The notes under the pieces: model-generated
Database searches by the model: none
The model's input: the letters and a program-made list of their open reading frames with translations, nothing else
Told to the model about the DNA's origin: nothing
DNA from: Ferruginibacter sp050611725
GTDB taxonomy: Bacteria; Bacteroidota; Bacteroidia; Chitinophagales; Chitinophagaceae
Direction of reading: 5' to 3'
Assembly (NCBI RefSeq): GCF_050611725.1
Contig: NZ_JBODJB010000001.1
Coordinates: forward strand, 1,674,001-1,738,000
DNA: 64,000 nucleotides
Made by a program: the position numbers and the translations under genes
Shown: positions 51,803 through 60,372 of the stretch, in pieces
Numbering within the stretch: position 1 is the first letter of the stretch
Layout: every line of letters starts with the position of its first letter

Positions 51803-52733
51803 AATTAAAAACCGATAAAGCAGCTGCTTTATCTTTTGCTAGTTGATCTTTCAATGCGTCTAAGTCGGTAAACTTTACTTCGCTGCGTAAATATTTTTTT
51901 ATAGTGATCGTTAGTTTTTCTCCATAGATCGTTTCGTTAAAATCAAAAATATTGACTTCGATCACTCTTTTCTTTCCGTCAACAGTTGGTCGTACACCAA
52001 TGTTCATCATCCCTTGTAGCTTGTGACTTGTGGCTTGAAGCTGTACTTCAACTGCATACACACCATTACCAGGTATGAGTTTATTTTCATCTTCGATCTG
52101 AATATTTGCAGTAGGGTATCCTATTGTTCTTCCCAATTTGTTTCCTTCAACCACTTTACCGCTGAAGAAATAGTTGTAGCCTAAAAATTTATTGGCGGTG
52201 TCAATGTTACCCGACAATAATGTTTCTCTTATTCTGGTAGAGCTAATGGTTATATCCTGTAACATATAACCTGGTATTTCCTTTACGATATAATTGTTCT
52301 TTGATGCGCTGGCTTCTAATAATTTGTAGTTACCTGATCGGTTTTTTCCGAAATGATGATCATAACCAATGATAATTGTATGTGGATGAAATGTATCTAC
52401 AAGAAAATTATCGATATATTCATCCGCAGTTTGATCGGCAAACGATTGTGTAAATGGCACTACTACCAGATGGTCGATGCCCGTTTGATCCAGTAAGAAT
52501 ATTTTTTCTTCTAATGTGTTCAGTAGAGAGATAGGTTGCTTTGTCGAAGCAATGATTTGCCGTGGATGAGGATCAAATGTAATGATGACAGTTTCGCCAT
52601 TGATAGCAGCAGCTTCGGTTTTCATCAGATCAAAGATCTGTCGGTGACCGGAATGAAGACCATCGAAAGTACCAATGGTAATAACTGCTTTTCTAAAGCC
52701 CGGTAATGATTTGATATTGTGATGAACCTGCAT
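51795..52733 (-). CDS. ribF: Bifunctional riboflavin kinase/FAD synthetase
   Basis: Makes FMN then FAD. The N-terminal adenylyltransferase has GTFDGLHSGHRQIF and IIGYDHHFGKNRSG; the C-terminal kinase has GNKLGRTIGYPTANI and GVYAVEV. ATG 52733 (MQVHHNIKSLPG) is chosen; the 30 upstream codons of the open frame derive from a repeat and the divergent promoter. Between GVYAVEVQLQ and MMNIGVRP an AGCTTG-type stutter repeat encodes ATSHKLQG, apparently filling a surface loop. 312 residues, normal size. Confidence 0.95.
   Translation of the reverse strand: MQVHHNIKSLPGFRKAVITIGTFDGLHSGHRQIFDLMKTEAAAINGETVIITFDPHPRQIIASTKQPISLLNTLEEKIFLLDQTGIDHLVVVPFTQSFADQTADEYIDNFLVDTFHPHTIIIGYDHHFGKNRSGNYKLLEASASKNNYIVKEIPGYMLQDITISSTRIRETLLSGNIDTANKFLGYNYFFSGKVVEGNKLGRTIGYPTANIQIEDENKLIPGNGVYAVEVQLQATSHKLQGMMNIGVRPTVDGKKRVIEVNIFDFNETIYGEKLTITIKKYLRSEVKFTDLDALKDQLAKDKAAALSVFNSI
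52013..52050. repeat. Stutter repeat, AGCTTG family, inside ribF
   Basis: TTGTAGCTTGTGACTTGTGG and CTTGAAGCTGTACTTC: iterations of the same CTTGTGGCTTG core found at 18199-18231, here in frame within a gene. Confidence 0.7.
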
Positions 52734-52745
52734 ATCTAAGCGGTG

Positions 52746-52798
52746 CAAATGTAGTTGATAATTGATTATTGAAAATCGGAAATTGAAAATTAGCTTTG
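52746..52798. promoter_or_regulatory. Divergent promoters of ribF and purM
   Basis: TACATTTG on the minus strand (52753 to 52746) serves ribF; TAGCTTTG on the plus strand (52791-52798) serves purM. The 37 bases between them are an ATTGATAATTGATTATTGAA-type stutter repeat. The purM element rules out the ATG at 52796. Confidence 0.65.
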
Positions 52799-52816
52799 CA
52801 AAAATTTTACACCGGC

Positions 52817-53974
52817 ATGTCATTATACGATAAACGTGGCGTATCAGCTCAAAAAGAAGAAGTTCATGCAGCTACTAAGCACCTCGATCAGGGTTTGTTC
52901 CCGAATGCTTTCTGCAAAATTTATCCCGATTATTTAGGCGGCGATGAACAGTTTGTGAATGTGATGCATGCCGATGGTGCAGGTACAAAAAGCATTCTGG
53001 CTTATTTGTATTGGAAAGAAACCGGAGACATATCTGTTTGGAAAGGGATTGCTCAGGATGCAATTGTAATGAATTTAGATGATCTGTTGTGTGTTGGTAT
53101 TTACGATAATATTGTTTTCAATTCTACCATCGATAGAAATAAACATTTAATTCCAGGAGAAGTATTGGAACAAGTGATCAACGGCTCTCAGGAACTGTTT
53201 GATACATTAAAGACTTTCGGAGTGAACATCCACTATCTCGGTGGAGAAACGGCTGACGTTGGTGATGTGGTACGTTCTGTTGCGGTAAATGGTACCATGA
53301 CCTGCAGATGGCCAAAAGATAAAGTGGTCAGCAATGAAAAGATACAAGCCGGAGATGTGATCGTTGGTCTTGCAAGTTATGGGCTAGCAACTTACGAAAC
53401 AGAATATAACAGTGGTATTGGTAGCAACGGATTAACGAGCGCAAGGCATGATGTGTTGAGTAAATTTTACGGAGAGAACTTTAAAGAAAGCTATAATAAT
53501 GCTTTGAGTGATGAAGTTGTTTATATTGGCAAATATCGTTTAACTGATTCAGGAAAAAATGCGGCAATTGGTAAGCTCTTGCTTTCTCCTACACGTACTT
53601 ACGCACCTGTGCTAAAAGAATTACTGAGCCATTATTTTGATAAAATCCATGGCCTCATACATTGCAGCGGTGGCGGGCAGACAAAATGTATGAAGTATTT
53701 ACCTGCTCCATTTAAGATCATTAAAGACAATCTTTTTGCTCCCCCTGAAATATTCAACATCATACAGGAAAACAGCGGCAGCAATAATAGGGAAATGTAT
53801 GAAGTTTTCAATATGGGTTGCCGTTTAGAGATTTATTGTAAACCGGAAGATGCGGCAACAATGATCGATACTGCAAAGCAATTTAATATTGATGCACAAA
53901 TAATCGGCAGAGTAGAGGCAAGCGATAAAAAGGAACTGGTGATTAAATTAAAAGACGAAGAAATCGTTTATTAA
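52817..53974 (+). CDS. purM: Phosphoribosylformylglycinamidine cyclo-ligase (AIR synthase)
   Basis: ATP-dependent fifth step of purine biosynthesis. The 385-residue protein has the PurM fold: MHADGAGTKSILAYLY, IAQDAIVMNLDDLLCVGIYD, YLGGETADVGDVV and the C-terminal HCSGGGQTKCMKYLP and MGCRLEIYCKPED. It is the longer Bacteroidota form, about 40 residues above E. coli PurM. ATG 52817 (MSLYDKRGVSAQ) agrees with the promoter. Confidence 0.93.
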   Translation: MSLYDKRGVSAQKEEVHAATKHLDQGLFPNAFCKIYPDYLGGDEQFVNVMHADGAGTKSILAYLYWKETGDISVWKGIAQDAIVMNLDDLLCVGIYDNIVFNSTIDRNKHLIPGEVLEQVINGSQELFDTLKTFGVNIHYLGGETADVGDVVRSVAVNGTMTCRWPKDKVVSNEKIQAGDVIVGLASYGLATYETEYNSGIGSNGLTSARHDVLSKFYGENFKESYNNALSDEVVYIGKYRLTDSGKNAAIGKLLLSPTRTYAPVLKELLSHYFDKIHGLIHCSGGGQTKCMKYLPAPFKIIKDNLFAPPEIFNIIQENSGSNNREMYEVFNMGCRLEIYCKPEDAATMIDTAKQFNIDAQIIGRVEASDKKELVIKLKDEEIVY

Positions 53975-53992
53975 GTTAAATCATTACTCCAA

Positions 53993-54958
53993 TTATTTTT
54001 TGTTGATATAATAAGTGGTGCCTGCAATAGTATATGGTTTGCCACTTCTATCCTTAACCTTAACGTTGTCAAAAGTTATAGTGCAACCTTCAGTACATCT
54101 TTGTATCAATGTATTTAATTGAGATAATGCTGGAGTTGTAATATCTTGTATCATTAAATTTTTAAATGATTCTCCGGCAAAATAAACTGTAGCACTTTCA
54201 AACGTGAAACCATCACTTATCATTATCTCGGTTTCTCTGGTTAACGATTCCCAGTCAGTAGTTTGATTGTCAATATAACCAATGGTTAAACTTGGTTCCC
54301 AGATCAATTCATCCTCAGGTAAACGCTTTACTGTGTAGTTGAACTGGTAAGCAGCCCTGCCTGTTTTTTTACTATGCAGAATTAATGAATATCTTCCCGG
54401 GACGGCAAAAGAAACTAGGTACTCGTTTTTTTTAGTTGATTTTTTTATTTCTCGTCCCCATGTCGTTACAAAAAAGTCATTTAAATGAATATCCTTCAAT
54501 TTAATCGGATTGTCAATGCCTACGTACAATGGGGAATCAATATTAACCTGTGTAAAAGGAAAAATTTCTTCTTTCTTTTTTGTTGGGTTTTCATTTAAAT
54601 CATCGGATTTCGGTTTTATTTTATCAACCAACCCATACTGGATGGCATTTTGCAAATTCATCTCTGCCAAGTCATCTCCCTTTACAAAAACAACCAAACG
54701 GTCTGTATAGCTTTGATATAGAATTTTCTTGATCTTTTTTCCTTCGTAATTATTGATCAGTGGCTTTAATTCCTGCCACTTCAGCGAATCTAAAACAAGA
54801 TTATTGTGTGATGGTATAACGAAACAAATGATGGCGCTTACAGTTATTGAATCAATTCGCTGAGCATTACTGCAATTCGATAAAAAAAGAAGTAATACTA
54901 AGATGTAGATGTTTTTACTTAATGAATATTTAAATCCTTTTATAAAATGGATGAACAT
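53993..54958 (-). CDS. GldM-C-terminal-like lipoprotein
   Basis: A 321-residue lipoprotein (lipobox LFLSNC, cysteine about residue 29). Domains resemble the periplasmic repeats of GldM: LYVGIDNPIKLKDIHLNDFF and ATVYFAGESFKNLMIQDITT, followed by CTEGCTITFDNVKVKDRSGK. There is no GldM-type N-terminal membrane helix, and gldK, L or N are not adjacent. It may be an orphan envelope protein that uses the same Ig-like modules. The N-terminal 130 residues are unassigned. Confidence 0.7.
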   Translation of the reverse strand: MFIHFIKGFKYSLSKNIYILVLLLFLSNCSNAQRIDSITVSAIICFVIPSHNNLVLDSLKWQELKPLINNYEGKKIKKILYQSYTDRLVVFVKGDDLAEMNLQNAIQYGLVDKIKPKSDDLNENPTKKKEEIFPFTQVNIDSPLYVGIDNPIKLKDIHLNDFFVTTWGREIKKSTKKNEYLVSFAVPGRYSLILHSKKTGRAAYQFNYTVKRLPEDELIWEPSLTIGYIDNQTTDWESLTRETEIMISDGFTFESATVYFAGESFKNLMIQDITTPALSQLNTLIQRCTEGCTITFDNVKVKDRSGKPYTIAGTTYYINKK

Positions 54959-55067
54959 AGAACAAATATAATTGCCGATCTTTTGTTTAAGAGAACCAGC
55001 AGCCGATTATACACATTTTTAACATTTTAGTGAGAAAATTAAATTTCACTTGGCTCGTTCAAAAGAT

Positions 55068-55075
55068 TAAATTTG
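55068..55075 (+). promoter_or_regulatory. -7 element of ftsE
   Basis: TAAATTTG, exact TAnnTTTG, 27 bases before ATG 55103. Confidence 0.5.
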
Positions 55076-55102
55076 CTCCACATCGTAAATCTTACATAAC
55101 AT

Positions 55103-55789
55103 ATGTCTCAAGCAATAGTAGAATTAAGCAATGTAAATATATATCAGGGAAGTAGCCTTATTTTAAGTAATGTGAACATTACGGTTAATAAGGGGGAGTT
55201 CGTTTATCTCGTTGGTAAAACCGGCACAGGTAAAAGTAGTTTATTGAAAACCCTTTATGGCGATCTTGAGTTAACTGAAGGTGAAGGCACTGTTGCAGGA
55301 TATAATCTGAGAGATATGGACTGGAAAAAAGTCCCTTTTCTGCGTAGAAGCCTTGGTATAGTATTTCAGGATTTTCAATTGCTAACAGATAGAAATGTAA
55401 ATGAGAATTTGAAATTTGTTTTGAAAGCTACAGGTTGGAAAGATGAAAAACTAATGGATGAAAAAATTGCTGATGTGTTGGAAAAAGTTGGTTTAAAATC
55501 TAAAGGTTTTAAAATGCCATTTGAATTAAGTGGTGGCGAACAGCAAAGAGTTGATGTAGCAAGAGCTTTATTAAATTCTCCTAAATTAATATTGGCCGAT
55601 GAACCTACGGGTAACCTCGATCCTGAAACAAGCGATGAGATCATGCAATTATTATTTCAGATCAGTAGAGATTATGGAACTGCTATTGTAATGGCTACGC
55701 ATGATTATATTGTGATCAATAAATTTCCTGCAAGAACAATTAAAACAGAATTGGGTAAAGTGTGGGATAATGCAAGTGTAACGATGTAA
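55103..55789 (+). CDS. ftsE: Cell division ABC ATPase FtsE
   Basis: ATP-binding half of FtsEX, which controls peptidoglycan hydrolysis at the septum. The 228 residues carry Walker A GKTGTGKSS, Q-loop VFQDFQLL, signature LSGGEQQRVDVARAL, Walker B LILADEPTGNLDPETS and H-loop ATHDYIVI. ftsX is not adjacent: the next gene is convergent, with stop codons touching. LolD-like proteins look similar, but the short spacing and DFQLLTDRNVNEN segment favour FtsE. Confidence 0.88.
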   Translation: MSQAIVELSNVNIYQGSSLILSNVNITVNKGEFVYLVGKTGTGKSSLLKTLYGDLELTEGEGTVAGYNLRDMDWKKVPFLRRSLGIVFQDFQLLTDRNVNENLKFVLKATGWKDEKLMDEKIADVLEKVGLKSKGFKMPFELSGGEQQRVDVARALLNSPKLILADEPTGNLDPETSDEIMQLLFQISRDYGTAIVMATHDYIVINKFPARTIKTELGKVWDNASVTM

Positions 55790-56911
55790 TCATTCAGCTC
55801 CCCAGAAAATATTAATTAGCTGCTCAGCATTCTTTTTATTATTGTACACTTGAGACAACAATACATTGCGTTTGTCAGCATCTTCTTTTGTGTAAGGAGT
55901 ATCGTAAAGAGCAGTCGCCATAATTTTCATGGAAATAGCGCTGTCTTCTATAACACAAATACTTTCTACTTCCGATCCTTCTGCTCCGGCCTTATTTACA
56001 AGGCAATGTCTACCATTATACAAGGCATTCAGCAATTTTAATTTTACGCCGGTGTTATTAAAAGATGGTAGAATGTTTATCTGTGCTTTACCGATCATAT
56101 CTTGTAAATCCTTGTCTGAAGGGTTTGCCACAAGGCAGGTGTTTTTGTGTTGGTGAGCAAGAAAACTTAGTTTTTGTGAGGGGTCTTTTCCAGCGATCAC
56201 AAAAGGAATATCATTGTCGTTAAAAATATTTTCTAAAAGCCATATGGCAGCTTTTTCATTTTCATTGATCGATAAATTACCATGGTATAAACAAAAATTT
56301 CCTTTGCCTTCAGGATATATCGCTTCTGTATAAGGTAAAAAAACAGGCAGGTACTTAATATCTGTAGCTTTGAAAGTTTCTTTATATATACTTGTATCGT
56401 GTGTGCTTACTGTCAGTATTTTAACTTTTGTAGCAATGATTCGTTCATATTGTTTCAGCAATTTGCTTTCAAAATTGAAATATAATTTTTTGAAAAAACT
56501 TTTTTCGTGTGAAGCAAGATGATGATAATACTCAAACTCAACATTATGTAATCTTAATACAACCTTTCTATTATTAAGTTGGTCTGTATAAAGAGGGTAA
56601 CTGCAATGGATACCTTCTATTAAAACCGGATGGTTGTCTTTTTTTAGATTGTCAATAAGCGAAACGTTGTTACGAGAGCTAACAATAAACGGCAAACTAA
56701 AAGATAGTTTTTTATTGCGTTGGTAATAGGTTACAGATACACAATATTTGTTTAATTCGGCTTGTTGGGGTCGCTTATTGGTAAAGCAATGCAAATGGAT
56801 CTTTATTCCTAGTTGATGTAAGGTCTTTATTTTGTAAAACAGATCCACCACACCGCCAAAATCGGCGGGATAAGGCACATCATGTGTAATTATATGTAAA
56901 TATTTATCCAA
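55790..56911 (-). CDS. Glycosyltransferase, GT4-like, copy A
   Basis: A 373-residue cytoplasmic glycosyltransferase of GT-B fold. The N-terminal half shows ITHDVPYPADFGGVVDLFYKI (acceptor side) and the C-terminal half CLYHGNLSINENEKAAIWLL, FVIAGKDPS and ILPSFNNTGVKLKLLNALYNGRHCLVN, the donor-binding region of group 1 enzymes. It overlaps the upstream glycosyltransferase gene by 8 bases. Surface polysaccharide or glycolipid synthesis is likely, but no polymerase or flippase is here. Confidence 0.85.
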   Translation of the reverse strand: MDKYLHIITHDVPYPADFGGVVDLFYKIKTLHQLGIKIHLHCFTNKRPQQAELNKYCVSVTYYQRNKKLSFSLPFIVSSRNNVSLIDNLKKDNHPVLIEGIHCSYPLYTDQLNNRKVVLRLHNVEFEYYHHLASHEKSFFKKLYFNFESKLLKQYERIIATKVKILTVSTHDTSIYKETFKATDIKYLPVFLPYTEAIYPEGKGNFCLYHGNLSINENEKAAIWLLENIFNDNDIPFVIAGKDPSQKLSFLAHQHKNTCLVANPSDKDLQDMIGKAQINILPSFNNTGVKLKLLNALYNGRHCLVNKAGAEGSEVESICVIEDSAISMKIMATALYDTPYTKEDADKRNVLLSQVYNNKKNAEQLINIFWGAE

Positions 56912-57995
56912 GTATTGATCGGTAAAATGCGATTAATTTTTTTTCTTCTTCCTGCCAGTTGTATATTTCTCTGGCTTTCAAACAATTTTGTTTCAATGAA
57001 TCATACAATAAATCATTGCTCAACAAGCTATTTAGTTCTTTTGCTAAACCGGCAACGCTAATATCATCTGTTAATACAGCAAAAGGGTAATTTTTGTTCA
57101 GTTCTTTATAAACAGGGTAGTTTACACAAAGTTGCGGAATGCCTGCATGCAGATAATCAAAGAATCGGTTTGCAAGCGAATAATAATTACTTAATCCGGC
57201 ATCATCAAATAAAGTAACTCCAATATAGGCTTGTTGCGTTATTGTTCTCAATTCGTCAGGAGTAATTTTTCCCTTGAAGATCACTTTGTCTTCAAGGTTA
57301 TGGTGTATTACTAGTTGCTGAGCTTGTTGCATAAAATTACCATCGCCACAAATGATCAGTTTGTGCTGAACAGCTTTCATGGCTGGTATCAATGTTTCAA
57401 AGCTCCTGCCCTCGTTTACAGCACCCTGATAGAGAATGAATTTTTCTTTTTTTTGTATTTCGGGTAAAGTTCTGAGTAGGGCAACGTTTCGAATCACTTC
57501 GTATTGAACCCTATACATTTTATTAAATTCATCAGCTATCGGCTTATTAACGGTATAGCCTAAACGAAAATTTGGGACAGTAAAACGTTCTATTTTTTTC
57601 CATATATTATAAATAGCAGGCCTTGTTGCTATTTCTTTCATTTCACAAAAAAGTTCATGGGCATCATACACTCTTTTGACGTTTTTGATTTTTGAAATAA
57701 AATAGCAGGGAAGTATTGTATCCAGGTCTATTGCACAAATACAATCCATTTTTTTGAAAAGCAAATAAAAAAACAGCCGAATATTATATTCAATATAGAA
57801 AAATTTCCCTTTATTAAATAAGCAATGAATTCTTTTTTGGTGAAACGGTTGTGTATTTAATGCTATGGAGTTTTTTGTTTTTCTACCTATCAGTATAATC
57901 GTATACCCTGCAGTTGTCAACGATGTACAAATGCGTATCATTCTTTGATCGTAAGTAAGATCGGTTGTAACTGTAAAGTATATTTTCATTCCCAA
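56904..57995 (-). CDS. Glycosyltransferase, GT4-like, copy B
   Basis: A 363-residue GT-B glycosyltransferase, unlike its neighbour in detail. It has TTDLTYDQRMIRICTSLTTAGY at the start, YDAHELFCEMKEIATRP, FILYQGAVNEGRSFETLIPA, KLIICGDGNFMQQA and YSLANRFFDYLHAGIPQLCVNYPVYKE near the donor site. ATG 57995 or 57989 are equally possible. First gene of a two-gene unit with an 8-base overlap. Confidence 0.85.
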   Translation of the reverse strand: MGMKIYFTVTTDLTYDQRMIRICTSLTTAGYTIILIGRKTKNSIALNTQPFHQKRIHCLFNKGKFFYIEYNIRLFFYLLFKKMDCICAIDLDTILPCYFISKIKNVKRVYDAHELFCEMKEIATRPAIYNIWKKIERFTVPNFRLGYTVNKPIADEFNKMYRVQYEVIRNVALLRTLPEIQKKEKFILYQGAVNEGRSFETLIPAMKAVQHKLIICGDGNFMQQAQQLVIHHNLEDKVIFKGKITPDELRTITQQAYIGVTLFDDAGLSNYYSLANRFFDYLHAGIPQLCVNYPVYKELNKNYPFAVLTDDISVAGLAKELNSLLSNDLLYDSLKQNCLKAREIYNWQEEEKKLIAFYRSILG

Positions 57996-58158
57996 ACCGC
58001 CGTAGCGAAGCTTTTAATGAAGTAAAATTGACTGCCTGATACCCGGTAATTAACACAAATATGATTGATAAATAAGGAAGTAGGAAAAAAATGTGAATAA
58101 ACTTTTTCAATAATCAAAAAAAAATCGGTAATCTTAGGGAACCAAATTAATATAACCT

Positions 58159-58665
58159 ATGCCAGATGAATTACAAGACGGAGAACAACTCCACACACAT
58201 CGCTCTCTTTTCTTAAGTATTTTATGCATTTTAGGCTTCTTAGCAAGTTTAGCAGGAATGTTTCAAAATGGTCGTGGCTATTTTAAAGCAGAGGAAGCTG
58301 TAACAAATATACAATCAGGAAATTCTAAAACACAATTGAAGAACTTATTTTCAATGTTTAGTTCTTCCTCATCAGCAACAGCCAATACACCTGTTAGTAT
58401 CAGTAATCTGAATGTTGAGAATTATCAGAAATTTTCTTTGGGAGGAGTTTTAGCTTCATTGCTTTGTTTAGTAGGAACTGTATTGATGTGGAAGCTTCAA
58501 AAAAATGGCTTCTATGCGTTTGCATTAGGAACATTCTTTAATATCATTACACACTTTCTTCTCTTCGGGGATAATATCTCCGCCATGGGGCTTTCCATTG
58601 TAGCGGCTTTAGGCGGATTGGTATTTGTAATGCTGTACGGGTCGCAACTTAAAAGCATGGACTGA
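58159..58665 (+). CDS. Tandem membrane protein family, copy 1
   Basis: A 168-residue protein with four hydrophobic helices, and an N-terminal polar region ending HRSLFLSILCILGFLASLAG. It shares the plan of the next two genes: short polar start, helix 1 ending in a QNGRGYFKAEEA-like turn, a variable loop of about 50-60 residues, NVENYQKFSLGGVLASLLCLVGT, WKLQKNGFYAFALGT, then two helices ending MLYGSQLKSMD. Family not recognised. No catalytic motif. Confidence 0.78.
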   Translation: MPDELQDGEQLHTHRSLFLSILCILGFLASLAGMFQNGRGYFKAEEAVTNIQSGNSKTQLKNLFSMFSSSSSATANTPVSISNLNVENYQKFSLGGVLASLLCLVGTVLMWKLQKNGFYAFALGTFFNIITHFLLFGDNISAMGLSIVAALGGLVFVMLYGSQLKSMD

Positions 58666-58685
58666 TCTTTAAAATATGAATAACA

Positions 58686-59276
58686 ATGGCTGAGGTTTCA
58701 ACTTACAAAAAAGATAGTGATACCAAAAGATCAGATTTTTTAACAGGTCTCTGCATAGCATCGATCATTGGCGGATGCTGGTCAATAATATGTGGGTTTG
58801 TTCAGTATATAAAAGCTGAAGATCAAACCGAAGCAGTTGTTAAAGAGGTGAGAGATATTTTGACTACGGATGAATTTCAACGAAGCTTATCTTCAGGAAT
58901 AGCCTCAAAGATAGACATACAAATGGCTACAAGAATGGCTGAAGCTTTTACTATAGAGAATCTGCAGATAATTGCCATAGCCGGCATAGTTAGTGGCGTA
59001 CTAACATTAATAGGCGTTTACTTTATGTGGAATGAGCAAAAGAAAGGATTCTATTTTTATTTATCCGGATTACTAATAGGACTTTTTACCTTGCTGATAC
59101 TTTTCAAACTCAGTAAGGCTGTAACAATGGGCATGCTAGCATTGAATGGTATCATTACACTTTTCAAATTATTTGGTGCAAGTAGTAATCTGGCATTATC
59201 CAGTTTCATACTGACTTTAATTGTATGGGTAGGCTTTACTGCCATGTACTGGAAGCAGGTAAAAAATATGAATTAG
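58686..59276 (+). CDS. Tandem membrane protein family, copy 2
   Basis: A 196-residue paralogue of the previous gene, 20 bases downstream: SDFLTGLCIASIIGGCWSII, QYIKAEDQTEAV, ENLQIIAIAGIVSGVLTLIG, MWNEQKKGFYFYLSG, ending YWKQVKNMN. It has an extra hydrophobic stretch in the C-terminal half (residues 150-165) that copies 1 and 3 lack. Confidence 0.78.
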   Translation: MAEVSTYKKDSDTKRSDFLTGLCIASIIGGCWSIICGFVQYIKAEDQTEAVVKEVRDILTTDEFQRSLSSGIASKIDIQMATRMAEAFTIENLQIIAIAGIVSGVLTLIGVYFMWNEQKKGFYFYLSGLLIGLFTLLILFKLSKAVTMGMLALNGIITLFKLFGASSNLALSSFILTLIVWVGFTAMYWKQVKNMN

Positions 59277-59307
59277 TCTATTATTTTTTCACAAAACAAT
59301 TATCATC

Positions 59308-59823
59308 ATGACAGACGTATTAACGAACTACGATCAATCTCCACCCAAAAGACCAACATTTCTAACTGTTTTATGCATACTAACTTTTATTGGGAGTGGC
59401 TGGGGACTTATTAACGGGATTACCCAATACTTTACTGCGGAATCGCAGGTAGCAGCGATGTCGTTGGTTAAAGAAAATGTAAATGCAGAAATGCAGAAAG
59501 TATCGGATGCAAATCCTGGGGGTAAAATGGTTTCAGAAATGGTAGGAGGCATGCTAAATGTATTCACTCCTGAAAACGTTAAAAAAATGGCTTTAGCCGG
59601 TATTTTGGCAGCAGTTCTATGCCTTGCTGGTGCTTTTTTAATGTGGGGACTTAAAAAGAAAGGCTTTTACTCCTATATCGCTGGTACGCTGGTAGGAATA
59701 ATAACGCCTTTTGTATTGTTTGGGGCCGGCAATTTACTTGCTATGGGTATGTCGGTGATGGTAGGCTTTATCGGGCTAGTTTTTGTAATACTTTACGGTG
59801 TTAATCTCAAGCATATGAATTAG
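59308..59823 (+). CDS. Tandem membrane protein family, copy 3
   Basis: A 171-residue paralogue, 31 bases after copy 2: PTFLTVLCILTFIGSGWGLI, QYFTAESQVAAM, ENVKKMALAGILAAVLCLAG, MWGLKKKGFYSYIAGT, ending LYGVNLKHMN. The three genes share one unit, closed by the terminator at 59849. They look like a lineage-specific expansion of a small membrane protein. Confidence 0.78.
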   Translation: MTDVLTNYDQSPPKRPTFLTVLCILTFIGSGWGLINGITQYFTAESQVAAMSLVKENVNAEMQKVSDANPGGKMVSEMVGGMLNVFTPENVKKMALAGILAAVLCLAGAFLMWGLKKKGFYSYIAGTLVGIITPFVLFGAGNLLAMGMSVMVGFIGLVFVILYGVNLKHMN

Positions 59824-59848
59824 TTAGCTCACTTTAATCGAATTAAAG

Positions 59849-59868
59849 CCCCCGTTTGGGGGTTTTTT
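59849..59868 (+). terminator. Terminator after the tandem family
   Basis: CCCCC/GGGGG with GTTT loop and a TTTTTT tail. Confidence 0.88.
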
Positions 59869-59912
59869 ATTGAAAATCACGGATAAAGCCGATAAAATCC
59901 GATATTTTGTAT

Positions 59913-59920
59913 TACCTTTG
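59913..59920 (+). promoter_or_regulatory. -7 element of rpsO
   Basis: TACCTTTG, exact TAnnTTTG, about 50 bases before the rpsO start. Confidence 0.55.
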
Positions 59921-59970
59921 CCACCGAAATTAAAAAAGCATAACAAAGACGTTATTAAAACAAAGAAGCG

Positions 59971-60243
59971 ATGTCGTATTTAACAATTGAAAAGAAAGCA
60001 AGTATTTTTGCAAACTACGGTGGTAAAGCTACCAACACAGGTTCTATCGAAGGTCAGGTTGCGTTATTAACAGAACGTATCAACCACATATCTGACCACC
60101 TTAAAACAAATAAAAAAGATTTCTCCTCTCAGCGTGGATTGATGATGATGGTAGGTCAGCGTAAACGTTTACTTACTTACCTTAGCAAACATGATCTAAC
60201 AGGTTACAGAAGCTTGATTGAAAAATTAGGTCTACGTAAATAA
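59971..60243 (+). CDS. rpsO: Ribosomal protein S15
   Basis: Small-subunit protein S15, 90 residues, binding 16S rRNA helices 20-22. Family signatures: NTGSIEGQVALLTERINHISDHLK and RGLMMMVGQRKRLLTYLSKHD. The rpsO-pnp order is the classical one and implies shared transcription or linked decay, although a hairpin lies between them. Confidence 0.98.
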   Translation: MSYLTIEKKASIFANYGGKATNTGSIEGQVALLTERINHISDHLKTNKKDFSSQRGLMMMVGQRKRLLTYLSKHDLTGYRSLIEKLGLRK

Positions 60244-60268
60244 TCATTACACAATGTTTAAATAATTT

Positions 60269-60308
60269 AATTCCCAACTTTAATTACAACGGTTGGGAAT
60301 TATTTTTA
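60269..60308 (+). terminator. Terminator or attenuator between rpsO and pnp
   Basis: AATTCCCAAC (60269-60278) with GTTGGGAATT (60292-60301), followed by ATTTTTA. It could reduce read-through into pnp. Confidence 0.75.
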
Positions 60309-60372
60309 TTTATGTATTGTTTCAATCAGGGAAATCATGTTTCCCTATTTCTAATTATCTAATACAAACAAA

